Source of the DNA: Prorocentrum cordatum
Taxonomy: Eukaryota; Sar; Dinophyceae; Prorocentrales; Prorocentraceae
Reading direction: 5' to 3'
DNA length: 64,000 nucleotides
NCBI GenBank assembly: GCA_963575745.1
Contig: CAUYUJ010018494.1
Location: 71,345-135,344, forward strand
A model generated the notes under the pieces. It made no database searches, was not told the origin of the DNA, and saw only the letters and a list, made by a program, of their open reading frames with translations. The position numbers and the translations under genes are program-made. The number at the start of each line of letters is the position of its first letter. Position 1 is the first letter of the stretch. Shown here in pieces: positions 53,808 to 64,000 of the stretch.

Positions 53808-55015
53808 AGATCCCCGACCCCAGGTGGGGATAGGAGAAGCCCGCATGGAACAGCACACGCCTCAAGCCAGGGGGATAAGCCAGGCAGCCTGGGCCAACGT
53901 CAGGAGGGGAAAAACCACACAGACACAATTAATCGTCGATTCCAAGGAAAATATTTGAAAATATGGGAAGTGGGGGGGAACACAAAATCCCAGAAACTAT
54001 GGGAAAATATGGGACATCATTTTATTTGTGTGTATTTATTTGTGTGTCCTGGGGCCCCTCCACAACGCCGCGCGAGTGGAGATGTGGATCGGTTCAAGCC
54101 GAGCGCGCGCAGGCAGGGACCGAGGCGCGCGGAGCAGCGGCGGGCTCCGCGTCCGTGCGAGATCGACGCGCGCCGTCGCCAGGCATCGGCGCCATCTGTC
54201 GAGGGTTGCACCCTGGGCGATGCTTAAGAAAACTTACGTTTTCGGCCTGAGTCTCGATTCTTCTTGATGTTTCAATGTGAGTCCTGGGATTTTGATGGAA
54301 GTTGTGGGCTTTTATTTACATTCTGAGACACTACGAATTTCTGAACCCAGGATTTCGTAAGCACTGCTGACAGGTCACTAGTGCCTCGCTGTCACGCCGC
54401 AGAGCGTGCTTCCACAATGGGTAGTATACGTACTTATCACGAGCAGGTGAATATTTCACGAAGTAGTCCTCTGTGCTCCCTAATACAAAAAATAAGATTT
54501 CCTAAGCATTCCGCAGGGTGTACTTCCTCTCCCCGAGCCGTGGACCTGGCGCCCGCGCGCCCGATCCACGGACCCGTAAAAAATCCACGCCGGCGTGTGC
54601 CCCGGGCTATAGACGATGCTCCCCTGGCAGGGCCGCCTGCCATCCGATGCGGCGCGAGTCGATTCCCCAGCACGTCGACCGCGGCGGACTTTTGCCCGCT
54701 GGCCATTGTTTTTTATCGGCTGGCCAGTGCCCACGTGCGGTTGCTGGCCCTGCCCTTCCAGAGCCCTGGCGGGCTCTGGACGAGGGGAGGCGGTGTCCAC
54801 TCCGATTCGACTCGAATCGGCTTGTTTCGCTGGCGCCGGCCGGGGCCAGCCGAGGCCTGGCGAGGGGATCCGAGCTCGACTCGTTTCTGGGCGACTCGCT
54901 GGCGATCCGGTCCATCCCCGGTCCGATTCGCTTCCGCGATGCGGTCCAACTCAGCCCTGCCTCGTCCGCCGCATTCGGTAGCAAATCATGGGAGCCTGGT
55001 ATATCCTTTCAATTT
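53808..55015. other. Unassigned DNA
   Basis: Includes an AT-rich patch with TTATTTGTGTGTATTTATTTG at about 54020-54045 and the diverged CCGTGGACC inverted repeat at 54536-54573. Several GC-rich frames are open, but none shows a recognisable product. Confidence 0.4.
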
Positions 55016-55019
55016 TGTC

Positions 55020-55160
55020 TTTAGCGTCGATTCGCGTCGATTAGCGTCTGGGAGTCGATGAGATGGCGCCGATTTAGCCTCGGCTAGCGTCGATTCGTCG
55101 ATCTGGCGTCGATTTAGCGTCGACTAGCGCCGACTAGCGCTGATTGGCGTCGATTCGCAA
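55020..55160. repeat. GCGTCGATT minisatellite
   Basis: About 13 imperfect ~10-11-bp units (TAGCGTCGATTCGCGTCGAT). Confidence 0.82.
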
Positions 55161-55184
55161 GAGCCGAGAAACTGGTACAGTGGG

Positions 55185-55375
55185 TGTCCATGCCAAGAAA
55201 CCCTGCTTGCCTCCAGGGTGCCCTGGATTTCTTGGGCTTCGATTGTTTTGCTGTGGAAGGCGTGACTTTCCCGCGCCGGAAATCAATGGACTTCCTGGGG
55301 TCTCAGGGCTCGGATTCTTGTGGAAGGTTTCTTGCGGTCGGGCTCCTACTGTGTGGGAGGCTCCCGTGGGTTGCC
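55185..55375. repeat. Dispersed repeat, copy 2 (partner at 12.56 kb)
   Basis: CCATGCCAAGAAACCCTGCT, CCAGGGTGCCCTGGATTTCT, AAATCAATGGACTTCC and GTGGAAGGTTTCTTG align in order with 12570-12745. Confidence 0.75.
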
Positions 55376-55524
55376 ACCGGAGCCGCATCGCACCCATCGG
55401 CCGCCCAGGCGCCCTCTACGAGCCGCCCCCAGAAGCGCGAGGCGCCCCCGAGATCCGCGGAGCGCCGTGGGGCGGCGGGGGTGTCGGCGGCGGCCCTTCG
55501 TCGGCCGCAGCCCCTCGTCGGAGG

Positions 55525-56610
55525 GAGCGGCAGGAGGAGGAGGAGGAGGAAGAGGAGGAGGAGGAGGAGGAGGAGGAGGATGAGGAGAAGGAGGAGGAGG
55601 AGGAGGAGGAGAAAGAGCAAGAGGAGGAGGAAGAACAAGGTGAGGAGGAGGAGGATGATCATGAGGAGGAGGAGGATGAGGAGGAGGAGGAGGAGGAGCA
55701 TGATGATGAGGAGGAGGAGGAAGGAGGAGGAGGGAGGAGGAGGAGGAGGCGGACCAGTGTAAACCCAAGAGTCATCAACGATGTTGGACAACTCCCTCCC
55801 TCCAAGGTTCCTCTGCATAGGCCCCGACAGCGGTTCATTGCCACTGCGGGAGCTGCCTCGTTGGATCGTTGAAAGACAACTGCTTGAAGACCCTGATCTA
55901 TGCCAGAACGTTGTTCTCGGGATTCCAACGCCACGGACCAACCTGACTGTTGCGTCTTGACGATCCTGAATCGTGCCAGGACGCCGTTCCTGGGACTTCA
56001 ACACCGCGAATCAAAATAAACGTTGTATCCGCATAATCTTGAATCCTTCCAGAACACCGCTTATGGTACGTTGATCACGGGAACCCGTGAAACTCTTGCA
56101 ATTGCAAAAAAAAGAATGTGCACGGCGCTCAGGCGAGAGCCACATTTTGAAAATGAGCCGCCCTCAATCCGTGAAGCTCTTGCAGTATTCGAAGGCGAAT
56201 GTGCGCGGCGCTAAGGCGAGAGCCACACGTTGAAAACGGCCCACCCTCAATTTGTGCAGCTTTTGCAGTTTTTGAAAACGAATGGGCCAGGCGCTTAGGT
56301 GAGAGCCACATTTTGAAAACGACGCGCTCTCCATCCGTGAAGCTCTGGTTTGTTTTGCGAACGAGTGTGCGCGACGCTAAGGCGAGAGCCACATTTTGAA
56401 ACGGGACCCCCTCAATCCGTGAATCCTTTGCACATGCTTAAAACGAATGCGCACGGAGCTACAGCGAGAGCCACAGTCTGAAAACCAACCGCTCTCCATC
56501 TGTGAACTGTTGCGAATGTTGAAACATCAGGGTCGTAAGTGGTGAGGAAGTCGCAGGCGAAACGTCCGGCACGCCCTGCAAACTGACCTCGGGGTGCGAC
56601 AGGGATATGT
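55525..56610 (+). repeat. Composite element X, copy D (most complete)
   Basis: GGA tract to 55750; junction GACCAGTGTAAACCCAAGAG; TCATCAACGATGTTGG and CCCTCCCTCCAAGG; about three ~73-bp units (GATCCTGAATCGTGCCAGGA, CGTTCCTGGGACTTCAACAC); about five ~86-bp units (GTGAAGCTCTTGCAG, GCGCGGCGCTAAGGCGAGAG, CCACATTTTGAAAACGA); end block GCAGGCGAAACGTCC and GGGGTGCGACAGGGA at 56550-56605. No protein is encoded. Confidence 0.78.
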
Positions 56611-56639
56611 TATTTAATCGCTTCGCTCATTCCGCCAGC

Positions 56640-57425
56640 CCGTATTGTGCCATCGCAGGCGTTTGCTTGCGCGCTCGTGGCCTCTTGGAGCCTCGGTGGG
56701 GCCGTTTGGGGCCTCTTGGCGCCTCTTTTTAGGCCTCTTGGAGAACTCGGGAGGCCTCCAGGGGGCCTCCTGAGCTCTCGTGACGGTCTCTTGGGGGGCT
56801 TTCGGCGGGCTCTTGGCGGTATTTGTTGGTCCTCTTGGGGCCTGGGGCCTGACGTTGTTGGTCCTCTTGGGGCCTCACGGGAGCTTATTGGGGCGTCTTG
56901 GGGGTGTCTTGGAGAGTCTCTTGGGGCTGGGGCCTCTTTCGGGGTCCTGGGCGCCTTCTGGGGCGGAGGGCTCGATTTTTCAGTTCTCGGTTCCCTTCTT
57001 GAGCCCCTCTTGGGCCCGTCTTGGGGCCTCTTGGTCCGCCTGGGCAGCACTTGGGCCGTCTGGGGGGCGCTCTTGGGCCGCTCCGGGGCCGTCTTGGGAG
57101 CCTCGTGGGCCGTCTTGGAGCAGTCTTGAAGGCCTCTTGGGCCCTCTTGGAGCGTCCGGAAGCGAAAAGGCCAGAACGCAAAAAAACATAGAACAAACCA
57201 ATGAAAATCAACGATTTTGGCAACTTGGGGCCCTCTTCGGAGGCCTCTTGGAAGGCCCTTGGAGCGTCTTGGAGGCCTCTTGGGCTGTCTTGGGGCCATC
57301 TGGGGCGTCTTCGGGCGATCTTTGGCCGTCTCGGGCCTCTCTTGGACCGTCTAGAAAGCTTCTCGGGGCCCTCTTGGACCGATCTGGAGCCCTCTTGGAC
57401 TCCGAAACAGAACTCCGGCATCTCT
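56640..57425. repeat. TTGGGGCC minisatellite
   Basis: Degenerate GGGCCTCTTGG and GTCTTGGGGCC units. 57425-57480 has a CTTGCCGGGGA run. Confidence 0.82.
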
Positions 57426-57599
57426 GACCCGACCTTGCCGGGGACTTGCCGGGGACTTGCCGGGACCTTGCCGGGGTACTTTTCGCCCGGGGACCCCCAG
57501 GGGCCGCCCCGCGCGCGCGAACTAGAAATACTGTTAACCAGGTACCGGAGATATTAGCACGCCCTGGCCCCTTGGGCCGGCGAATTTATAAGGGAAACA

Positions 57600-58815
57600 A
57601 ATGAACAAGAGGAGGATGAGGAGGAGGGGGAGGAGGAAGAGAAGGGGGAGGAACAGGAGGAGGAGGAAGAAGAGGAGGAGGAGGAGGAGGAGGAGGAGGA
57701 GGAGTGAAGAGGAGGAGTGAGGAGGAGGAGGAGGAGGAAGAGGAGGAGGAGGAGGAGGAGGAGGAGGAGGAGGAGGAAGAGGAGAAAGAGGAGGAGGAGG
57801 AAGACCAGTGTAAACCAAAGACACGTCAACGATGTTGAAGTAGACCCTCCCTCCAATCTCTCTCTCTCTCTCTCTCCATTCTGCCCCTACCAGGTTTCAT
57901 TTCCACTGGGGGAACTGCTCCGTTGGGAGACAATCGCGTGAAGATCCTGAAGCGTTACAAAACACCAGTCTCGGGACTCCAACGCCACGAATCAACCCGA
58001 CTGTTGCGGAGTGACGATCCTGAACCGTGCCGGAAGACCATTCCTGCGACTTCAACACCGCGAATCAACGCAACTGCTACGCCTTGACAATCCTGCGTCG
58101 TTTCAGCACACCATTCCTGGTACGTTAACCATGCGAACCAGTGAAACTTTCGCAACTTGTCAAAACGAATGTGCGCGGCGCTCAGACGAGAGCCACACTT
58201 TAAAATGGCCCGCCCTGAATCCGTGAAACCCTTACGAATTTGCGCGGCGCTGAGGCGAGAGCTACATTTTGAAAACGACCCGCACTCAATCCGTGAAAGT
58301 CTTGCACCTCGTTCAAGACGAATGTGCGCGGCGCTTAGGCGAGAGCCACATTTTTTACACAACCCGCTCTCCATCCGTGAAGCTCCTGCATTTTTGAAGA
58401 CGAATGTATGCGGCGCTAAGGCGAAAGCCACATTTCTAAGACGGCCCGCCCTCAATCCGTGAAACTCTTGCATGCTGTCAAGGCTCATGCACCCGGCGCT
58501 TAGGCGAGAGCCACATTTTGAGAACGACGTGCCCTCAATCAGTGAAGCTCTTGCGCTAGTGAAGACAAATGTGCGCGGCGCTAAGGCGAACGCCACATGT
58601 TGAAGACGGCCCGCCTTCAATCCTTGAAGCTCTTGCAATTTTCAAGACGAATGTGCACGACGCTACGGCGAGAGCCACATTTTGAAAACGACCCGCCCTC
58701 AATCCATGAAGCTCGTGCAAGTTTTTTAAGCTTCAGTATCATACATTGTGAGGTAGTCTCAGGCGAAATGCCCGGCCCGCCTTTTCGACCAGCCCCAGGG
58801 TGCGACAGGGAAGAA
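57600..58815 (+). repeat. Composite element X, copy E
   Basis: GGA tract 57600-57805; junction GACCAGTGTAAACCAAAGAC; CGTCAACGATGTTGAAG and CCCTCCCTCCAA; about four ~73-bp units; about seven ~86-bp units (58135-58720); end block CTCAGGCGAAATGCCCGGCC and GGGTGCGACAGGGA at 58755-58810. A GGA tract follows. Confidence 0.78.
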
Positions 58816-59330
58816 TCCCGTAGAAGAAAAATGAATGGAGGAGGAGGAGGAGGAGGAGGAGAAGGAAGAGGAGGAGGAGAAGGAGGAGAAGGACGAGGAG
58901 NNNNNNNNNNNNNNNNNNNNNNNNNNNNNNNNNNNNNNNNNNNNNNNNNNNNNNNNNNNNNNNNNNNNNNNNNNNNNNNNNNNNNNNNNNNNNNNNNNNN
59001 CGGAGGAGGAGGAGGACGGAGGAGGAGGAGGAGGAGGGAGACGAGGACGAGGACGACGAGAGGAGGGGACGAGGGATCTAGCTGCGAGGGAGCACGAGTG
59101 AGTGTAGGGCGGGGTTGCCGGGGGGAGGAATATGAGGAGGAGGACTAGACGGCGAGGATAAGGAGGAGGAGGAGGCGGAGGAGGAGGAGGAGGAGGAGGA
59201 CGAGAGAGACGAGGACGAGGAGGGGAGAGGGAGGATGAAGCTACGAGAGAGCACGAGTGAGAGGGGGTTTGCGGGGGGGCGGGGGGGCAGAGGGGCAGGA
59301 GGAGGGGAATGAGGAGGTGGTGGTGGAGGA
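58816..59330. repeat. GGA/GAC tract containing an assembly gap
   Basis: Purine triplets on both sides of 100 N at 58901-59000, so the tract length is unknown. A ~80-bp piece (GAGGGA...CTACGAGAGAGCACGAGTGA) is present twice (59070 and 59235). Confidence 0.9.
58901..59000. other. Assembly gap (100 N)
   Basis: Exactly 100 N, probably an arbitrary-length scaffold gap within a triplet tract. Confidence 0.98.
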
Positions 59331-61060
59331 GGAGGACGGAGAGAAAGATCAGCAGGATAATAATCCAGCTGCCTGCTACAACTCCCGCCAACGTGGCAGC
59401 GCAGCAGCGCAGCAGGACGGAGGCTGAGTTTCGGACCCGCTCCAGTGCACTGCCTTGTTTTAGCTGGCGCGGGCCTGGAGCACCCTCCTTTTCTGGCGCC
59501 GCTTTCTCTTCTTCTTTGGTCCTTCGTCTTTCTTTGCATTTTGAAGGCATCTCGAAAGCTTGTTTGGGGCTCCATTGGTTCTCCTGAGGGGGGACCCGCC
59601 AGGGGTCTCGGGGCTGTCTTGAGCGCGATGGTTCCACATAGCTCCCCCGAGGAGACTTGATCGAACAATCATTTGGACATCTGGGCAAGCAGTTGGGCCG
59701 TCTTGGAGCCACATTGGGCTGCTTTGGGGGGTTCGTGCCCTCATGGGGCTGTCTTGGGGCGCTCGTTGGGCCGTCTTGGGCCGCCTGAAGTGCTTCTGGG
59801 CGCTCTCTGAAGCCCCTCGAGGCGATCGAAAGCAGAACAGCCTCGGAAGCAAATCATACGGATCTTCCCTCAGTGGTTCAGCGTTTCTTCTCTTCCCTGG
59901 GGGCTTCGCTGGAGGCTTCTTCGGACGTCTCCTGGAGGCCTCGTGTGGCGTCTTGGGGCACATTAGGGGGACATTGGAGCCTGTGGTGTGGGAGCACGTT
60001 GGGCCGCATTTGAAGGCGAAGGTTTTGGGGGGCGTTTTGCAGCCGTTTTGGGACGGTCTTCGGCGCGGTTGGACCTGTCCGGAGGCCGTGAGGTGCACCA
60101 GAGAGCAACATCAGGGCGGGTGGTTTCCAGAAAATGCGCGCGGGTAGGGGGGGGTCGACGGCCTCGAGATTACAGGAAACCCACTTAGTTCAGGAAACAG
60201 GCTCGAAAGACGCCTTGGTGGATTATGAGGACGCGTTGTGGGGCTCATTTGGTCCAATCCATATTCAGCTTATGGCGACGGCTCAATTGGGGACATGGGA
60301 TGCCACCCTTTCAATTCCGACGCTGTCCCCAAGTGGGTGATTCGGCGGACCCGGTTCGACTGCGCGGACACTCGCGCGAAGTTGCCCGCGTAAGGTCGCG
60401 CGTGAGCGCCCTCTCCTTCACGATGCGTGTCACGGTCGCGGCCCGCGAAAGGCGCGGCGTGAGCCGCGGCGTTCTCTTCTCGGTTCAGACCCGTGTGGTT
60501 TCGTCGCTGAAGTTGTGGGGTGCAAGGCTCCAACACCAGCGTGCACTCCAGATGTCCAAGCAGGGCCCAGAGGCAACCCGAGTCAGCCAGCATCAGCGGC
60601 AGCCGCGCAAGCAGGCGTGCTGTCCCGAGCGCGCGTGCCTCAGTGGTGCCTCGCGGCTGCGTCTGTGCGAGCCTTGCGCGCCCTCTCTTGGATCCTTTCG
60701 CGCCCCCTCCTTGCCCCCTCCTCGTCTCCTCCTCTTCCACGCATCGCTCGCAGCCTGGGGAGTCGCGACGCACACGCGGTGTGTCCCACCAGATCGCTGT
60801 GCCCTGCCTTCTCGCTCTCGGCCAGGTCGGCGGGTCTTCGGGGCCGCCTTCGCGGGACAGCCGTGCACCTGGAACAAAACAGAGGGGTGCGCCTCATTCT
60901 TTCGGCACCCAGCCCCTCGCATCCCTGCCCTCGGGGAACTCCGGTCTCGCAGACGACTCGCCACCAGCCCCAGAGCTACCTCCCGCACGATCAGGCCGCG
61001 CAGGAAAGGGGGAGGAAACTCGGGGACGCACCCCCGACGGGGGCCATGCGGACGCACCCC
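59331..61060. other. Unassigned DNA with TTGGGGCC minisatellite at 59.69-60.05 kb
   Basis: Overlapping GC-rich frames (60225-61067, 60515-61342) carry no recognisable motif, and codon bias is not consistent in any single frame. Confidence 0.4.
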
Positions 61061-61435
61061 TGTCTGAGGATGGGCGCCCCACATCGTATGTCCCCGAGTT
61101 GGGCCCTACATCCCTCCTCGAAATCAAACGCCAGTTTTTTTCCGGCGACGTGGCGGCGCCCCAGGACCCCAAACTTCCGATGCTCGCGCCGAAACTGGCG
61201 GCTGCAAGCGCACAGTCTGACCCCGCGGGCCGCGCTTCGCGCGTCGATCAGCATCAACAACTTGCGTTTGCTTTCGAGGGGGGCTGTAATTTCTGATCCA
61301 GGAGAAAGCCCTATAGAGCCGCCATGCAGTAGGCATGTCTGAGGATGGGCGCCCCACATCGTATGTCCCCGAGTTGGGTTGTACTTCCCTGTCCAGAAGA
61401 GAACCCCTATAGAGAGCCGCCGTGCAGTAGGCGTG
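61061..61435. repeat. Tandem duplication, first copy interrupted by a MITE
   Basis: GTCTGAGGATGGGCGCCCCA through CCCCGAGTTGGG occurs at about 61062 and 61333. The two copies then share TAC.TCCCT, CCAG.AGA, CCCTATAGAG, GCCGCC.TGCAGTAGGC. The first has ~180 extra bases after TCCCT, which contain the element at 61116-61279. The second is uninterrupted. Confidence 0.82.
61116..61279. mobile_element. MITE-like element, copy 2
   Basis: 164 bp with ends CCTCGAAATCAAACGC and GCGTTTGCTTTCGAGG (15 of 16 paired). The body is the reverse complement of 13405-13566. The paralogous empty site 270 bp downstream supports its being an insertion. No ORF is present, so it would depend on a transposase encoded elsewhere. 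Confidence 0.8.
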
Positions 61436-62230
61436 TTAGACAAGCGATCGAGCTGCCAGCAGGGATGCCCCGCGGGAGTTTCTTTATCCCCGGAGGGCTC
61501 CCGCGGGCCCCCGCAGAAGCCCCGTGGGCACCTCTCAGGAAGTTCAAAAAACTCGACTACGAACGTGCCCCCAGGTTTCTTAACGGCAGGAGCTCTGATC
61601 GTGTGCGCCTGCTGTATCCCCGAGTTGGGTTCTCCATTGTGCAGTCAAGCCGCATGGGAAGGACGGGCAGCCTTCCCAAGGGTGCCCTTGCATACTCGCC
61701 TCCTCGGCCCATCCTTGGCCACTGTCGTGGGCCGCGCCCCGCTCGAGAAGCTTCGATGTGGCTTACCAAGGCCCTTGCATCCTCATCGCGCATCCTTATG
61801 ATACGGGCCGACTGTAATCGCCACACTCTGGACGCGGTGGTTGCCTGGACACCATATCATGAGATGTAGGTGTGCTGCTCGGAATCGCCCCGACCGCCTG
61901 GTCACGAATTGTGGTCCGCTGGACGTTCATAGTGTTTCCTTGTCTCATGTCGACTGTCTGCGTGGGGGCTTTCCTGTCGAAGGCAGATTTCGAGAAGGCA
62001 TCACGGTCGGTGCCGCCGACCCTGAAGGGGACGACGACGACAACGACGCTGACGCTCTGGAGCCCTTCTTGGGGCTTTCTTGGGTGCCTGTTGGGCTCTG
62101 TTGGGCGGCTTCTTGGGGGACTTCTTGGGAATCTCTGTGGCCAGCTGGAGCCGCCTCGGACCAGATCTGAGGTCTTTTGGAGGCGTGTCGGAAAACACGC
62201 AGCACTTCACAACAGCAGATAAGAGTGAGG
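61436..62230. other. Unassigned DNA
   Basis: A plus frame ending at 61869 is non-repetitive (KFKKLDYERAPRFLNGRSSD) but unrecognised. 62050-62160 is TTGGGGC minisatellite. Confidence 0.4.
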
Positions 62231-62234
62231 AGGA

Positions 62235-62530
62235 TGCCTCCGGGGGAGGGGGGTTCCAGGAGGAGGGGGGGATGGTGGCCCCCTGGTCCACAGGGGGGAG
62301 GGGGAGAGGGGCCTCGAGCTTCCCCCCTGCCCACTAAGGCACCCTTGCCCACGGGGGGGAAGCCCCAGGGGGGAGGTCACGTCCCCCAGGACTCCCCCGG
62401 GACCCCTTCCCCAGGACCCCCCCCGGGAGCCCCCCCCGGACCCCACGCTACCCTCCCGGGACCCCCCCCCGCTACCCCCTCTGGGCCTATCCGCCGTTAC
62501 CCCCCCCGCCCCCCCTCCCCCCCTGCCAGA
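62235..62530. repeat. G- then C-rich low-complexity tract
   Basis: GGGGGAGG runs change to CCCCCGGGACCCC runs near 62330-62470. Confidence 0.85.
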
Positions 62531-62719
62531 GAAGGGATCGCTGGGTCGCTTGAGGAGGAGGGCCCGGGGAGTGGGGAGGACCCGCGACGGGGTCGACGAC
62601 TCAAGCAGGCAAGCGTCCCACCCACGCCGTCCGTGTCGGCGGATTTTCACAGTGCTCGATGCCTGTAGCTGCCGTGATATGCGTGCGCCCCTGGGGATCA
62701 GTGGGCGTCGTGCTTTTTA

Positions 62720-63514
62720 ATGGTCACCAGAATTGTCGTCGCCACGCCGCCCTTTGGTGGCCGCTCGCCAAGAGTGCACGCGGAGCGACGTCGCGACGAG
62801 AGCGCCAGGCGGATCTGGGGCGAACTGGGGGCGAACGGGCCTATATTGGGCCGTCGTGTGGGCTTCTTGGGCCATCTTGAGCACCTGCTGTCCAGGGGCC
62901 ACCACGAGGGTGCGCAGTCATTCGTCGTTCGCGATTCGCGATTCCTTACATTCTCATCCTCCTCGTCTGCCTCTTCTCCTCGGGGGGTGGGGCGGCGCGA
63001 AGGCGCCAAGGTATTCGCGCTTCGCGCAGCTCGAAGCGCGAACCTCGCTGCCCTTGCTGCCCTTGCGATGTGCTGCCGACTTTCAATCGACCGCTTCACC
63101 TTTGCACACGACACGAACAGAGCGAGACCGATCGTCTGGTTGGGGCCACGGCGCTCTCATATTTCAACCTCCGATGTCGGGAAATGTTGTACCTCCACCA
63201 GCGCCGGTATCATCCCCAACCCCGGCATCATCATCACCAACATTCGGCCAGAGCAGGAGGACGAGTCGTTCGAGGAGGGCGACGGGTCGGAAGAGGGCGA
63301 CTCCTTCTCCGGGCCAGGCCCTCGGAGGGGACGCCGTGCCCGGCCTTTTGGAGGGTTCGAGAAGAGGGAGGAGGAGATGAGGGCGAAGGTGGAGAGGAGG
63401 GGCAAGGAGGACGTCGATCAGAGCGTGAATTACCTACCCCGCTTTCGCTTCCAGGCAAGACCAAGTCATACCACGCGCCTCCTCGTCAAGCGGCCTGACC
63501 AGTACAGGCCGTAG
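62720..63514 (+). CDS. Hypothetical protein, possible 3' exon
   Basis: An open frame of up to 264 codons with no ATG at its 5' edge. Its last third is unlike its repetitive surroundings: an acidic stretch (EQEDESFEEGDGSEEGDSFS), then GGFEKREEEMRAKVERRGKE and VNYLPRFRFQARPSHTTRLL, ending VKRPDQYRP at TAG 63512-63514. If real, coding probably starts downstream of about 63150. No family is recognised. The first part resembles flanking non-coding DNA. Confidence 0.3.
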   Translation: MVTRIVVATPPFGGRSPRVHAERRRDESARRIWGELGANGPILGRRVGFLGHLEHLLSRGHHEGAQSFVVRDSRFLTFSSSSSASSPRGVGRREGAKVFALRAARSANLAALAALAMCCRLSIDRFTFAHDTNRARPIVWLGPRRSHISTSDVGKCCTSTSAGIIPNPGIIITNIRPEQEDESFEEGDGSEEGDSFSGPGPRRGRRARPFGGFEKREEEMRAKVERRGKEDVDQSVNYLPRFRFQARPSHTTRLLVKRPDQYRP

Positions 63515-64000
63515 TTTGGCATCGTTTGGTATCTCTTGGAAGCGAGGGTGGTCGAAAGCGAGGTAGGTTTGTTTTCCCCCTAGTCGAGGGGGATCGTCAG
63601 GGCAAGGATGGATGATATGCACAGGAAGTGCCGACTGTCTGCCGGAGACAGACACACAGCAGCAGACGCAGTGGCGGCAGCAGGACAACAGTGGCGGAGG
63701 CGAGGGCGAGCTTGAGAGAGCAGGAGGAGGAGGAGGAGGAGGAGGCAATCTTGAATTGCCAAGGGATGTGGAGGAGCAGCAGCAGCAGCAGGATACAGCC
63801 AAGGAGGATCGGGGAAGATGACAAGGCAAGTAGGCACCCCTGTCTCTTTCGCTCTCGCCCATCTGGAACCTATCATTAGATATATGATTGCCCGCTTGGC
63901 CCTTCATACCAGATGACAAGACAGCTCCGTTCGTTGAGCCTCGGACGAGAATGCAGGGCCCCCGTATCTACAGCGGGATCGGCCTCGCAGGGGGTAGTAA
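63515..64000. other. Unassigned DNA
   Basis: Contains a short GGA run at 63720-63744 and a CAG run at 63776-63790. Nothing else is recognised. Confidence 0.5.

Noticed and set aside
60225-61342. Overlapping 250-280-codon frames
   Set aside because: Three overlapping plus frames in GC-rich DNA, crossing a MITE and a tandem duplication; no motif.

Overview
The window looks like nuclear DNA of a dinoflagellate; I would not name a genus. Four things point there. A calpain-type protease gene is split by a 3.2-kb intron with a GC donor. A single-exon Mei2-like RNA-binding gene begins with a Val-Lys-Asn-Thr-Phe motif. Two sequences resemble the dinoflagellate spliced leader (19 of 22 bases near 23.58 kb, 13 bases in a row near 41.64 kb). 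Recognisable coding sequence is very sparse in a GC-rich, repeat-saturated background. Most long open frames here are artefacts of triplet tracts or of satellites whose unit length keeps frames open.

Layout. 0-4.4 kb: the last two recognisable exons of a calpain gene, whose intron carries a 102-bp minisatellite and a ~150-bp satellite. 5-8.1 kb: foldback elements, GAT tracts and the first copy of a composite repeat here called element X. 8.3-10.3 kb: minus-strand remnant of a LINE (RNase H and zinc-binding C-terminus) followed by a 3' region with covarying hairpins. 10.3-19.8 kb: triplet tracts, foldback/MITE-like elements and a decayed gene for a heptapeptide-repeat protein (16.1-17.9 kb). 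19.8-23.5 kb: a second LINE C-terminal remnant and two inverted copies of element X. 23.5-25.7 kb: a possible relict spliced leader followed by very GC-rich, perhaps coding DNA. 25.9-28.0 kb and 36.4-38.0 kb: two paralogous copies of a compound repeat built round a 12-bp GATCGAT minisatellite.

30.6-31.7 kb holds the best intact host gene, Mei2-like with a C-terminal zinc ribbon. 31.8-34.1 kb is a GAC-triplet block between inverted G/C-rich arms. 34.7-44.4 kb is mainly degenerate TTGGGGCC-type minisatellites and microsatellites. 43.2-45.6 kb has the ~150-bp satellite and a diverged ~89-bp satellite. 46.8-50.9 kb is a nearly full-length LINE: an intact ORF1, then an endonuclease/reverse transcriptase ORF2 broken by two frameshifts. 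It abuts about 26 copies of a 77-bp satellite (51.0-53.0 kb). 53-64 kb has palindromes, two more copies of element X, a 100-base assembly gap, a MITE inside a tandem duplication with a paralogous empty site, and one unassigned open frame.

The genes do not form a pathway or operon. The window mainly records retrotransposition, satellite amplification and small inverted-repeat elements around two host genes. Coordinates of degenerate repeats are approximate because alignments were made by eye.
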